A stretch of 39,697 nt of DNA from Alphaproteobacteria bacterium (lineage in GTDB: Bacteria > Pseudomonadota > Alphaproteobacteria > Micavibrionales > UBA2020). Positions 7,053 through 14,293 of this stretch are shown here, piece by piece (positions within the stretch are counted from its first letter, which is position 1; each line of letters opens with the position of its first letter). Both the position numbers and the translations under genes were made by a program. The notes beneath the pieces are model-generated. The model saw nothing but the letters and a program-made list of their open reading frames with translations. It did not search any database and was not told the DNA's origin. The stretch spans positions 1 through 39,697 of the forward strand of contig SCTB01000189.1 of the NCBI GenBank assembly GCA_004297545.1, given 5' to 3'.

Positions 7053-7721
7053 CTAAGTCTTGATTCCGCACATGCTGTATATCCGGCGGATGCCTTCCGA
7101 GAACATCTCGCCCGGCGTCCACATGTTTTTCGTATCGCCGAATTCGGCGGCGACAAGGTCGTTGATCAGCTTGCGGAATTCTTCCGTCGCATAAATGCAA
7201 ATCAGATGCCGGTATTCCTCGGCTGTTGCGTACCACAGGTCGGGCCGCGCCTCGTAGGCGTGCTTGAGGATTTTATCCGCCAGTTCCTGCGTCACGTTTC
7301 CGCGGCGCGCGGCGCCTTCGGAAATTTCAAGGGCGGGCATGGACGGCAGGGGCTTGTCGGGGCCTTCGCCCAGCGGCTTGCCGCGCGGGACAAAATCGGT
7401 CTTGCCGTTCGCCTTGCGTATGCGGCGGCTCAGCTCGCAGGCAAGATCCAGCTTGCCCAGAAGCGTATCCGGCACGCCGATGCCCGCTTCCGCCAGATAA
7501 TCGATTGTCTCGTAGGCCAGGTTGAAATATTCATTGTTGCGCTCGGCGCCTTCCTCGAGCAAAAGCTCGCGGATAAGGTCCGGATTGTTTTGCTGCAAAT
7601 AATCGGCGGCGCGGTCGGCGGTGTCCTGATTGCACCAGGTATCGCGGAGCACTTTCAGGCGCGGCAACGGCCGGATGGGTTCCGGGTTTTCCCGTGGTTT
7701 TTCAATCCCGTTCGATGTCAT
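7053..7721 (-). CDS. Unknown helical protein, first gene of PIN-fusion operon
   Basis: A 222-residue, almost entirely helical protein without signal peptide. Segments such as TADRAADYLQQNNPDLIREL (near 34-53) and AEEYRHLICIYATEEFRKLI (near 167-186) look like protein-protein interaction helices. The ATG at 7721 follows GGGGA at 5 bases. The gene is 18 bases upstream of the PIN-like fusion gene and has a good promoter at 7748-7776, so it heads the operon. No family recognised. Because of its position it could be a partner or inhibitor of the fusion protein, which is inference only. Confidence 0.7.
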   Translation of the reverse strand: MTSNGIEKPRENPEPIRPLPRLKVLRDTWCNQDTADRAADYLQQNNPDLIRELLLEEGAERNNEYFNLAYETIDYLAEAGIGVPDTLLGKLDLACELSRRIRKANGKTDFVPRGKPLGEGPDKPLPSMPALEISEGAARRGNVTQELADKILKHAYEARPDLWYATAEEYRHLICIYATEEFRKLINDLVAAEFGDTKNMWTPGEMFSEGIRRIYSMCGIKT

Positions 7722-7747
7722 TGAGGTCCCCGAATGACGATAATATT

Positions 7748-7776
7748 ATTATACATAGAATGGCAAAAACTGGCAA
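7748..7776 (-). promoter_or_regulatory. Sigma-70 promoter of the PIN-fusion operon
   Basis: Minus-strand TTGCCA (7776-7771), 17 bases, perfect TATAAT (7753-7748), about 27 bases before the start codon at 7721. Confidence 0.75.
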
Positions 7777-7873
7777 TGAAACAAGCTTCATCTATCCGGT
7801 TTCACCAGTAATAACAATATCTTAAATAATAGGCCGACGGCCAGGTATTTTGACGAAAAACCCCGGAATTTCA

Positions 7874-7902
7874 TTGACATAATAAATACAGGTCTGTAAT
7901 CT
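7874..7902 (+). promoter_or_regulatory. Sigma-70 promoter of first ankyrin gene
   Basis: TTGACA (7874-7879), 17 bases, TAATCT (7897-7902), 21 bases before the ATG at 7924. The TTGACATAAT start is shared with the promoters at 2322-2350 and 12511-12539. Confidence 0.75.
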
Positions 7903-7923
7903 GCATTTCACTTGGAGGTTCCC

Positions 7924-8565
7924 ATGTCAGCCACTGCCACAGCCCAGGATCTGTTCTCCGCCATCTCGTCCGACGATGCGGATGAAGTCCACAATGCGCT
8001 CAATGCCGGCGCGGATATCAATGCGCGGGATACCATCGGTTTTACGCCGCTGCAGAATGCCATCCTGCACGGTAAGAACGATGCGGTAGCCGTCCTGCTC
8101 GAGCGCGGCGCGGATCCGGAAGTTCCGACGGCGACGGGCTCCGGCTATACGGCTGTGCATTGCGCCGCTCAGGGCAAGAACGAAGCGGCCATGAAGCTGC
8201 TCCTGCAATACCATGCCGAGCTCAATAAGCTGGACGAAGCCGGCGAGACGCCGCTGCACGTCGCGGCCGTGAAGGGCGCGCTGGCGATCGCAAAGCTGCT
8301 GGTCGAGGCGGGCGCGGAAGTCAACCCGCAGGATAAAAACAAGGAAACGCCGCGCGATGTCGCCGAACGCATCGCCTCGCAGACCACGACAACCGGCGTC
8401 GAACCGCATTTCGACACGGCGCGGTTTCTGCAAAAGGCAGAAGAGGAACGCGGCATTGACCGCGCTTCCGAACAGGCCCGCCGCGAGCTGGTCGAGCGCG
8501 ACGTCGCAGTCCTCAAAAGCTATCATCCCGAACATTTCAAGATAAAGCCCAAGCTGACCCTATGA
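7924..8565 (+). CDS. Ankyrin-repeat protein 1 (213 aa)
   Basis: The ATG at 7924 follows a perfect GGAGG (7914-7918) at 5 bases, which rules out the in-frame TTG at 7912. About four ankyrin repeats are visible between residues 10 and 150: NAGADINARDTIGFTPLQNA, ERGADPEVPTATGSGYTAVH, HAELNKLDEAGETPLHVAA and EAGAEVNPQDKNKETPRDVA. The repeats form a scaffold for protein binding, and no signal peptide is present. After the repeats a charged helical tail ends RDVAVLKSYHPEHFKIK, a motif also found at the end of the next gene's product. Partner unknown. It is probably the first gene of an operon with 8652-9269 and the flavoprotein gene. Confidence 0.85.
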   Translation: MSATATAQDLFSAISSDDADEVHNALNAGADINARDTIGFTPLQNAILHGKNDAVAVLLERGADPEVPTATGSGYTAVHCAAQGKNEAAMKLLLQYHAELNKLDEAGETPLHVAAVKGALAIAKLLVEAGAEVNPQDKNKETPRDVAERIASQTTTTGVEPHFDTARFLQKAEEERGIDRASEQARRELVERDVAVLKSYHPEHFKIKPKLTL

Positions 8566-8651
8566 CCCTGAACGCCTGTTCCGACATCTCGCGGTTGAAA
8601 TCGCTCAGGCCGGAACGCCACCGCCCCGGGCCGGGGCAGGTATAGGCGGCC

Positions 8652-9269
8652 ATGTACCTCAATTACGCTCATCCCGATGTCGTCAGAGACATCCTGAAAG
8701 CGGTCGAGGACGAGGATATCGAGAACCTGCGTTTTTACATCATCGACGGCGCCGATCCCGACATGCGCGACGAGCACGGCCTGGCGCTGCTGCATATCTG
8801 CGCGCGCGACGGGAAGGCAAAGGCGGCCGAAGTGCTGCTGCAATACGGGGCGGACCCCGATATCCGCGTCGGCACCACGCAGCACACGCCGCTGCACTAC
8901 GCCTGCCGCACCGACAGTGCGCCGATGGTGCAGCTGCTGGCGCGCGCCAAAGCCACGGTAAATGCCGTCGACGGCTACGGCTGGACGCCGCTGCATATGG
9001 CGGCGGACAGGGGTTCCTACGAGGCGCTCAAGGAGATGGTCATCGCCGGCGCCGATGTCGCCGCGAAGGACCGGGAGGGCGAAACGCCGCGCGACCGCGC
9101 CTGCCGCCGCTATGACGCCACCCGGCAGGCCGACCACTGGCTCTGCGCCGAGCATCTGCGGCAGGCGGAAGCGCTGCTGGATGTCGAGGGCCGCCGCCGC
9201 GAGCATGTCGCGCGTGACATTACCGTGCTGAAACGGCATAATCCGAAGCAGTTCAGGATCAAATTCTAG
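8652..9269 (+). CDS. Ankyrin-repeat protein 2 (205 aa)
   Basis: A paralogue of the preceding gene. Ankyrin repeats cover about residues 15-145: IDGADPDMRDEHGLALLHIC, QYGADPDIRVGTTQHTPLHYA, AKATVNAVDGYGWTPLHMAA and IAGADVAAKDREGETPRDRA. The C-terminal tail ARDITVLKRHNPKQFRIKF matches the tail of protein 1, so the two share a specific terminal module outside the repeats. The ATG is preceded by GCAGG at a long distance, so the ribosome binding site is poor. The flavoprotein gene begins 6 bases after its stop. Cytosolic scaffold by inference, target unknown. Confidence 0.85.
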   Translation: MYLNYAHPDVVRDILKAVEDEDIENLRFYIIDGADPDMRDEHGLALLHICARDGKAKAAEVLLQYGADPDIRVGTTQHTPLHYACRTDSAPMVQLLARAKATVNAVDGYGWTPLHMAADRGSYEALKEMVIAGADVAAKDREGETPRDRACRRYDATRQADHWLCAEHLRQAEALLDVEGRRREHVARDITVLKRHNPKQFRIKF

Positions 9270-9275
9270 GGTTTC

Positions 9276-10541
9276 ATGCAGTCCTGCGATGTCCTCATTA
9301 TCGGCGCCGGCGCCGCCGGCATGATGTGCGCGATCGAGGCCGGCAAGCGTGGCCGCCGCGTCGTCGTCATCGACCATGCGGAGGCGCCGGGCGAGAAAAT
9401 CCGCATCTCAGGCGGCGGGCGCTGCAACTTCACCAACCTGCATTGCACGCCGGCGAACTTCATTTCGAAGAACCCGCATTTCTGCAAATCGGCGCTGGCC
9501 CGCTATACACAGAATGATTTTATCAAACTGGTCGACAAGCACGGTATCCCCTGGCATGAAAAGACGCTGGGGCAATTGTTCTGCGACGAATCCTCCAGGC
9601 GCATCGTCAACATGCTGCTGGCCGAAATGCTGGGCGCCGGGGTTCAATTGATGCTGGAGACGACAGTCACTAAAGTTATGTCGCCCCGGCGAAGGGCGGG
9701 GCCCACGGACAACGATCCACTACAAGCGAATGAACCTGCGCAGTCCGTGGATTCCGGCCTTCGCCGGAATGACGCGGTTTTTAAAATTGAAACAACGCGC
9801 GGCACGATCGAAGCCGGCTCTCTCGTCATCGCGACGGGCGGGCTTTCCATTCCCAAGATGGGCGCGACGGGTTTCGGCTACGACATCGCGCGGCAATTCG
9901 GCCTGAATGTCACGGAAACGCGTGCGGGGCTTGTGCCGCTGCTGTTCGATGCGGAACTGCTGGCGCTTACCAAACCGCTGTCGGGCGTCGCGGTCGATCC
10001 GGCGGATGTTCATTTCGAAAAAACGAAGTTCCGCGAGGCGCTGCTCTTCACGCACCGGGGCCTCAGCGGCCCTTCTATCCTGCAAATCTCTTCCTACTGG
10101 CAGGAAGGCAAGGATATCGACATCGACCTTCTGCCGGGCGGCGATATTTTTACCGAACTGAAAAAGCTGCGCGCCGAAGGCCACAAGTCGCACCTGCATA
10201 ACGCGCTGGCGTGGTTTTTGCCGCAACGGCTTTCTGAACTGATTGCCAGCCAGGCCGGTTTCGACCAGCCGCTGACCGACCTTTCCGACCAGAAACTCCG
10301 CGCCGTCGCCGGGCTCGTCCATAAATGGCGCGTGACGCCGACGGGAACTGAAGGCTACCGCACCGCCGAAGTCACGCTGGGCGGCGTCGATACCGACGAA
10401 CTGTCTTCGAAGACGATGGAGGCGACCAAGGCGCCGGGGCTCTACTTCATCGGCGAAGTCGTCGACGTCACCGGACACCTCGGCGGCCACAATTTCCAGT
10501 GGGCCTGGTCCTCCGGCTGGTGCGCGGGGCAGTATTGTTGA
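9276..10541 (+). CDS. HI0933/BaiN-like NAD(P)/FAD-dependent oxidoreductase with in-frame repeat insertion
   Basis: A 421-residue flavoprotein of the HI0933/YhiN/BaiN family. The FAD-binding Rossmann start is DVLIIGAGAAGMMCAIEAG (residues 5-23), followed by the family signature RISGGGRCNFTN (43-54) and a second ATGG motif (186-189). The C-terminal FAD loop is GLYFIGEVVDVTGHLGGHNF. Members are about 390-400 residues. Here residues about 136-167 (SPRRRAGPT ... VDSGLRRNDA) are the translation of a class B palindromic repeat (9680-9773), which interrupts the strands TTVTKV and FKIETTRG. Without it the protein would be about 389 residues, the normal size, so the insertion kept the frame. Substrate unknown for most of the family. 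It sits directly behind two ankyrin genes. Confidence 0.9.
   Translation: MQSCDVLIIGAGAAGMMCAIEAGKRGRRVVVIDHAEAPGEKIRISGGGRCNFTNLHCTPANFISKNPHFCKSALARYTQNDFIKLVDKHGIPWHEKTLGQLFCDESSRRIVNMLLAEMLGAGVQLMLETTVTKVMSPRRRAGPTDNDPLQANEPAQSVDSGLRRNDAVFKIETTRGTIEAGSLVIATGGLSIPKMGATGFGYDIARQFGLNVTETRAGLVPLLFDAELLALTKPLSGVAVDPADVHFEKTKFREALLFTHRGLSGPSILQISSYWQEGKDIDIDLLPGGDIFTELKKLRAEGHKSHLHNALAWFLPQRLSELIASQAGFDQPLTDLSDQKLRAVAGLVHKWRVTPTGTEGYRTAEVTLGGVDTDELSSKTMEATKAPGLYFIGEVVDVTGHLGGHNFQWAWSSGWCAGQYC
9680..9773. repeat. Palindromic repeat, class B (copy 2), inside a coding region
   Basis: It begins GTCGCCCCGGCGAAGGGCGG, with CCCACGGAC and then GTCCGTGGATTCCGG ... CGCCGGAATGAC. It is the same element as at 4588-4702 and 14860-14974 but has a shorter centre. 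It is translated in frame as about 32 residues of the flavoprotein gene. Confidence 0.9.
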
Positions 10542-10542
10542 T

Positions 10543-11229
10543 TTAAGGCTTCGGCCCGCCGGGCGCGGGAGGAGAAGGCGGCTTCTTGCTGTTTTCTTCC
10601 AGCTTCTTGCGCCATTCCTCGAGGTTGTCGAGCGCGGTGTAGCGGTCGGAGGCGTTGCCGGAGTACACCCAGTCAACGGCGTCGATGGCGCGTTCGATGT
10701 CGGCCGGGGTCTTCAGGATTTTCATGGCGAGCGGATTGCCATCGATCTTATGGTCGGCCAGCGCCGCGAGGCCCAGCGCCTGCAGGGGGCCCCCTTCGGG
10801 CTTTGATACCGCCCAGTCGTAGCAGGCTTCCGAATTGCGCTGGCAGGCCCAGGTTTCGATACAGTTGACAAAGGCTGTCGCCGCCTTGGCGCCGTGCGCG
10901 GGCGCGGCGGAAAGCGCGTTGTAAATGTCTTCGAGTTCCTGAACGCGGGATGCCGGCACGGGGCCGTATTCGCCCTGCCGGTAAACCAGATCGATAAGAT
11001 CCATCCAGTCGCCTGCGCGGGCCACCAGCGGGGTCAGCAGCTTGAAGTTCTTCGCCTCGATAATGGAATGCAGGACCGCGGACATACGCGGGCCGACGCC
11101 CTTTTCCGGGAAGACCAGGCTTTCGATGGCGAACCAGTCGCATTGCTGCGCGATAAGCGCATCGACGCGGCGCTCGGCATCGGCCTGCGGGTTTTTGAAA
11201 ATATCTTTCAGCTTTTTGAAGATATCCAT
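10543..11229 (-). CDS. Unknown helical protein (228 aa)
   Basis: The protein begins with an amphipathic helix MDIFKKLKDIFKNP and consists of predicted helices arranged like helical repeats (for example AVLHSIIEAKNFKLLTPLVA and the later AFVNCIETWACQRNSEACYDW with three cysteines). It has a short Pro-rich tail SKKPPSPPAPGGPKP. No signal peptide, and no family recognised. It ends 2 bases from the end of the convergent flavoprotein gene and starts 15 bases after the stop of the gene at 11245-11601, with which it should share the promoter at 11639-11667. The style resembles the left-edge gene (1-255). Confidence 0.7.
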   Translation of the reverse strand: MDIFKKLKDIFKNPQADAERRVDALIAQQCDWFAIESLVFPEKGVGPRMSAVLHSIIEAKNFKLLTPLVARAGDWMDLIDLVYRQGEYGPVPASRVQELEDIYNALSAAPAHGAKAATAFVNCIETWACQRNSEACYDWAVSKPEGGPLQALGLAALADHKIDGNPLAMKILKTPADIERAIDAVDWVYSGNASDRYTALDNLEEWRKKLEENSKKPPSPPAPGGPKP

Positions 11230-11244
11230 GTCGGGGCGGATCCT

Positions 11245-11601
11245 TTACGGTGTCGGAGGCTTCCGGTGCTTCGGCGGGGGGATGATCTTGCAGTCCGGCC
11301 CTGCCTTGGAGGTAAAATACGCCTGGATTGTCGGCGACCGCTCTGTTTCGAAGTCCTTGCCCTTCCAGGCTTCATGGTCTTTTTTATAGGCGGGCAGCTT
11401 GCGCACTTCGGCAAGGAAAGCGTCAGAGCATTCCAGCATGATGACCGGCGCGCCTGCCATCGGGTTTTTGAATTCGTGGAAGAAGACAGGCTCGTTTACC
11501 GTGTTCGCCAGGTTGGCAATCTGCTTCCCCAGTTCGTCACGGCTGCGGACGACATCGGTCATCTTTCCCGACAGGTCGGCTTCAATAACGTGGACTTTCA
11601 T
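11245..11601 (-). CDS. Unknown small protein (118 aa)
   Basis: The ATG at 11601 is preceded by GAAGGAGC at a good spacing. The protein starts MKVHVIEADLSGKM, has a strand pair around residues 38-56 (EPVFFHEFKNPMAGAPVIML) and a charged helix, and ends in a Pro-rich tail. It has no signal peptide or membrane segment. First gene of a two-gene minus operon with 10543-11229. No recognised family. Confidence 0.65.
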   Translation of the reverse strand: MKVHVIEADLSGKMTDVVRSRDELGKQIANLANTVNEPVFFHEFKNPMAGAPVIMLECSDAFLAEVRKLPAYKKDHEAWKGKDFETERSPTIQAYFTSKAGPDCKIIPPPKHRKPPTP

Positions 11602-11638
11602 CGCGCTGCTCCTTCGAAATTATGTAATGAATGTTCAA

Positions 11639-11667
11639 GGTATACAGCGCAGGGCGCGCGATGTCAA
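11639..11667 (-). promoter_or_regulatory. Sigma-70 promoter of the 11601-10543 operon
   Basis: Minus-strand TTGACA (11667-11662), 17 bases, TATACC (11644-11639), about 37 bases before the ATG at 11601. Confidence 0.65.
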
Positions 11668-11698
11668 ACGCGCGTCGGGATGCCGGCGGAAAGTGAAG

Positions 11699-12472
11699 CT
11701 ACTGGGGCTTGGGCGGCGGGGGTGCTGCCGCGGGGGCGGGCGTTTCCGTCTTGCCTTCCGGCTTCGGTTCTTCCGTGGCTGCGGCCTTCGGCTTGGTGAG
11801 GTCGCTGGCATTGGCCGCAACCTGTTCCGCAATAGGCTGGGCGCCGGGAATTTCAGGAAGGACAGGCTGGGTGATATCATAGCCGTTGACCATGATAATC
11901 GGGTAATTCACGGCCGGCTGGAATTGCGGCAGCAGCGTTGCGGGGTGTTGATAAACTGTGCCGGTGCCGGGGATCGCATAGAGCGGGGGCGGGCAGAACG
12001 ATGGCTTCCATTCGCTTCCTTCGGGCACCAGGACCATCTGGAACCCGTCGCCCGGCGGCAGGCCGAGCAGTTCGTCGTATCCGTCGAAGAAGAAATTCGC
12101 ATCCTTGCGCTTGTAATACACATGGCCGACGTCAAGCTGATAGACGCGCTCCATGAATTCTTCGACCTGCATCGCGACCGTTTTGCAGCCTGCCAGATAG
12201 CGCGGGTCGGAGTCCGCCAGCATGAAGCCGGTTTCCGGGCTTTTCATGATATGCATGTAGTGGCCGTTGACATTGGCGGGAACGCCGACGTTCAGGTTTA
12301 TCAGGTAGTAGCCTTCGGGTTCCTTATAGAGATCCAGCTCGCCAAGGCGCGACGGGCGTTTGGGCGGCTCTTCTTTCACAGGAGCAGGTGCTGCGGTTTC
12401 AGGAGCGGCCGGCGGGGGAGCCTCTTCCTTTTTGCCTTTGCGCCTGAATAGATTTTTGAGGCTGAATTTCAT
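11699..12472 (-). CDS. Unknown protein with Pro/Ala-rich ends (257 aa)
   Basis: The N-terminus is basic and amphipathic (MKFSLKNLFRRKGKKEE), followed by a Pro/Ala/Glu linker to about residue 40. A folded, aromatic-rich centre spans about 45-215 and contains the segments EGYYLINLNVGVPANVNGHY, QLDVGHVYYKRKDANFFFDG and PAVNYPIIMVNGYDI. A second Pro/Ala-rich tail follows from about 215. No signal peptide. No family recognised. The basic N-terminus could contact membrane or nucleic acid, which is a guess. It has its own consensus promoter at 12511-12539 and is divergent from the SH3-protein gene. Confidence 0.7.
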   Translation of the reverse strand: MKFSLKNLFRRKGKKEEAPPPAAPETAAPAPVKEEPPKRPSRLGELDLYKEPEGYYLINLNVGVPANVNGHYMHIMKSPETGFMLADSDPRYLAGCKTVAMQVEEFMERVYQLDVGHVYYKRKDANFFFDGYDELLGLPPGDGFQMVLVPEGSEWKPSFCPPPLYAIPGTGTVYQHPATLLPQFQPAVNYPIIMVNGYDITQPVLPEIPGAQPIAEQVAANASDLTKPKAAATEEPKPEGKTETPAPAAAPPPPKPQ

Positions 12473-12510
12473 GGTGGCCGCCCTGTATTCTAAATGTCAT
12501 GATCGGGCCG

Positions 12511-12539
12511 ATTATATGGAGCGATGTTAATTATGTCAA
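12511..12539 (-). promoter_or_regulatory. Perfect-consensus sigma-70 promoter
   Basis: Minus-strand TTGACA (12539-12534), 17 bases, TATAAT (12516-12511): both hexamers match consensus fully. It drives the gene starting at 12472. Its first 14 bases equal those of the promoter at 2322-2350. Confidence 0.85.
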
Positions 12540-12549
12540 TTTTATTTAT

Positions 12550-12576
12550 GTCATTGAATTAATAAAGATTAATGAC
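12550..12576. promoter_or_regulatory. Operator-like inverted repeat in a divergent promoter region
   Basis: GTCATTGAAT on the left and ATTAATGAC on the right form a near-perfect inverted repeat (one extra base on the left), just upstream of the consensus promoter at 12511-12539 and about 50 bases before the SH3-protein gene. It may bind a dimeric regulator. No regulator is identified. Confidence 0.35.
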
Positions 12577-12626
12577 GCCAAAAAAATTGAGTTGGATGGG
12601 ATGGGTTTTATGCCTATTCTTTCTGA

Positions 12627-13286
12627 ATGTTCAAAAAGCAGGGCCAAAAGCAGACAGGGATGGCAAGATTTTTTCTGGCATTGACCGTATTGTGCGCAAC
12701 CGCCTGGGCCACGCCGTCCATGGCCGTAGACACAAAAACGCCGGTCGTCAAGGCGCCCGCCGCGCCGGTTGCGCCCAAGGCGCCCGCCAAGCCGGTTGTT
12801 GCAGCAAAGCCGGTCACCACGGCGAAATCCGTCGAGCCGAAGGCGCCGGCCGATAATGTGAATGCAGGCCCGCAGCTTCCCGTGCCGCGCTTCGTGACGC
12901 TCAGCGTCGATGAAGTGAACGTGCGCACCGGCCCCGCGCTCAAATATCCCATCAAGTTCATCATCCGCCGCGACGGCCTGCCCGTGGAAATCATGCGCGA
13001 ATTCGACGTCTGGCGGCAGATCCGCGACAAGGACGGGGATATCGGCTGGGTGCATAAATCCATGCTGTCGGGCAAGCGCGCCGTCATCATCAAGGAAACG
13101 GTGCAACCGCTGTTGAAGAAGCCCGAAGAGTCGGCGCGGCCCGTCGTGAAGCTGGAGCCGGATGTCATCGCGTCGCTGCAGAAATGCAAGGGCGACTGGT
13201 GCGCGGTGAAAGTGCAGAGCTATGAAGGATGGATAAAGCGTTCCGGGATCTGGGGCGTCTATAAGGACGAGAAATTTCAGGAGTAA
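12627..13286 (+). CDS. Exported SH3-domain protein (SH3_4 type)
   Basis: A 219-residue protein with an N-terminal signal sequence (hydrophobic ARFFLALTVLCATAWATPSMA, cleavage near residue 33), an Ala/Pro/Lys-rich linker (about 35-80) and a bacterial SH3-like domain of about 70 residues. The domain contains the hallmark VNVRTGPALKYP, then FDVWRQIRDKDGDIGWVHKSML. A second SH3-like half follows (KCKGDWCAVKVQSYEGWIKR), with two cysteines in it. This matches the SH3_4 (PF06347) proteins widespread in alphaproteobacteria, thought to act in the periplasm, possibly on cell wall. A shorter start at 12660 is possible; neither has an ideal ribosome site. The next gene starts 4 bases after the stop. Confidence 0.85.
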   Translation: MFKKQGQKQTGMARFFLALTVLCATAWATPSMAVDTKTPVVKAPAAPVAPKAPAKPVVAAKPVTTAKSVEPKAPADNVNAGPQLPVPRFVTLSVDEVNVRTGPALKYPIKFIIRRDGLPVEIMREFDVWRQIRDKDGDIGWVHKSMLSGKRAVIIKETVQPLLKKPEESARPVVKLEPDVIASLQKCKGDWCAVKVQSYEGWIKRSGIWGVYKDEKFQE

Positions 13287-13290
13287 ATAG

Positions 13291-14238
13291 TTGTCCACGC
13301 CCGAACACCAGGAAAAGCTGAAAGAAGAAGCCAAGGCCATCAGCAAGCGCCTTGAAACGCTGATCAAGGACAAGGATCCGAAGACGCGGATGGTGCGTAC
13401 GGTCTGCATATATGCGGGCCTCATTACCGAAACGCTGCTCGAATACGAAGAACCCGACGTCGTGATGGAACAGGCGTTCCACCGCATCGCGGATTTGCTG
13501 CGCACCGACCCGCAGGACGGCGCGGAGCCCGACAGCCTGCTGCCGCTCGCCTATACCATCGACCACGACACGGAGCTGGGCCGCCAGCTGGGGCGCGGCG
13601 TCGCGAAAAAGCTGCCCAAGGGCCTCGACGATATCCATGAAATCGCGATCGCGCTCGTCATCAATGATTTTCCCTTGTGGGAAAAGCAGGGTTTCGGCAA
13701 GGACCGCCTTCTGCGCCTGCTCATCGAAACCGTCATCGCCTCGCTGACCTATGAGATGGCGACGCAGGATTTCTGCGACCTGCTGATCGAGGAATTCATC
13801 GCCGACGGCAATTCCGCCTCGCAGGGCATCCTCGCGCTGGCCGCGGTCGCCGGGCATTATCTGGCGATTGCCGAGCATAAGGTGCCGCTGCCATCGGACG
13901 CCGACAAGGAACTCACGAATGTGATGGTGCGGGAATCCCTGCGCCACGGCACGCCCGGCATCAAGAATTGGGGCATGCTGGCCGCCGCGAACGACACCGA
14001 AGGTGTCGATATTCCAGAATATCTAAAGCAATTGAAGCCCCAGATCGAGGAATTTTTCGTGCTGATCGGGCTGGAAGACCCCTTGGGACGCGCGGTTTCC
14101 ATCGCCAAGGCCGTGGGCCGGATGGTTGCCGTAATCACTGTCGAAGATGTTGGACAGATACACCCAAGTATTGCAAAATCGCTGGCGAAAACCGGCATGA
14201 TTCTGGGAGCGAAATACAGGGAAGAGGCGAAAGCCTGA
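13291..14238 (+). CDS. Unknown helical protein (315 aa), TTG start
   Basis: The TTG at 13291 is chosen because AGGAG lies 7-8 bases upstream and no ATG fits better. The protein is soluble and nearly all helical, with segments AKAISKRLETLIKDKDPKTR, RLLRLLIETVIASLTYEMAT and QGILALAAVAGHYLAIAEHK, then a C-terminal EPLGR-like region (LEDPLGRAVSIAKAVGRMVA). No catalytic motif is evident. It follows the SH3-protein gene by 4 bases and probably shares its transcript. The fabA gene starts 55 bases after its stop. No recognised family. Confidence 0.7.
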   Translation: MSTPEHQEKLKEEAKAISKRLETLIKDKDPKTRMVRTVCIYAGLITETLLEYEEPDVVMEQAFHRIADLLRTDPQDGAEPDSLLPLAYTIDHDTELGRQLGRGVAKKLPKGLDDIHEIAIALVINDFPLWEKQGFGKDRLLRLLIETVIASLTYEMATQDFCDLLIEEFIADGNSASQGILALAAVAGHYLAIAEHKVPLPSDADKELTNVMVRESLRHGTPGIKNWGMLAAANDTEGVDIPEYLKQLKPQIEEFFVLIGLEDPLGRAVSIAKAVGRMVAVITVEDVGQIHPSIAKSLAKTGMILGAKYREEAKA

Positions 14239-14293
14239 AACGGCGTGTGAGTGGTGTCAACGACTTGAAATATAACCTCTGAGGACGACATCC

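Noticed and set aside
5232-7724. 830-codon open frame on the + strand opposite the PIN-fusion operon
   Set aside because: Its translation is Arg/Gly/His-rich without domains, and it spans two well-supported minus genes; typical antisense shadow in GC-rich DNA.
12557-12570. CtrA-type box near the SH3-protein gene
   Set aside because: The two TTAA halves are 6, not 7, bases apart.
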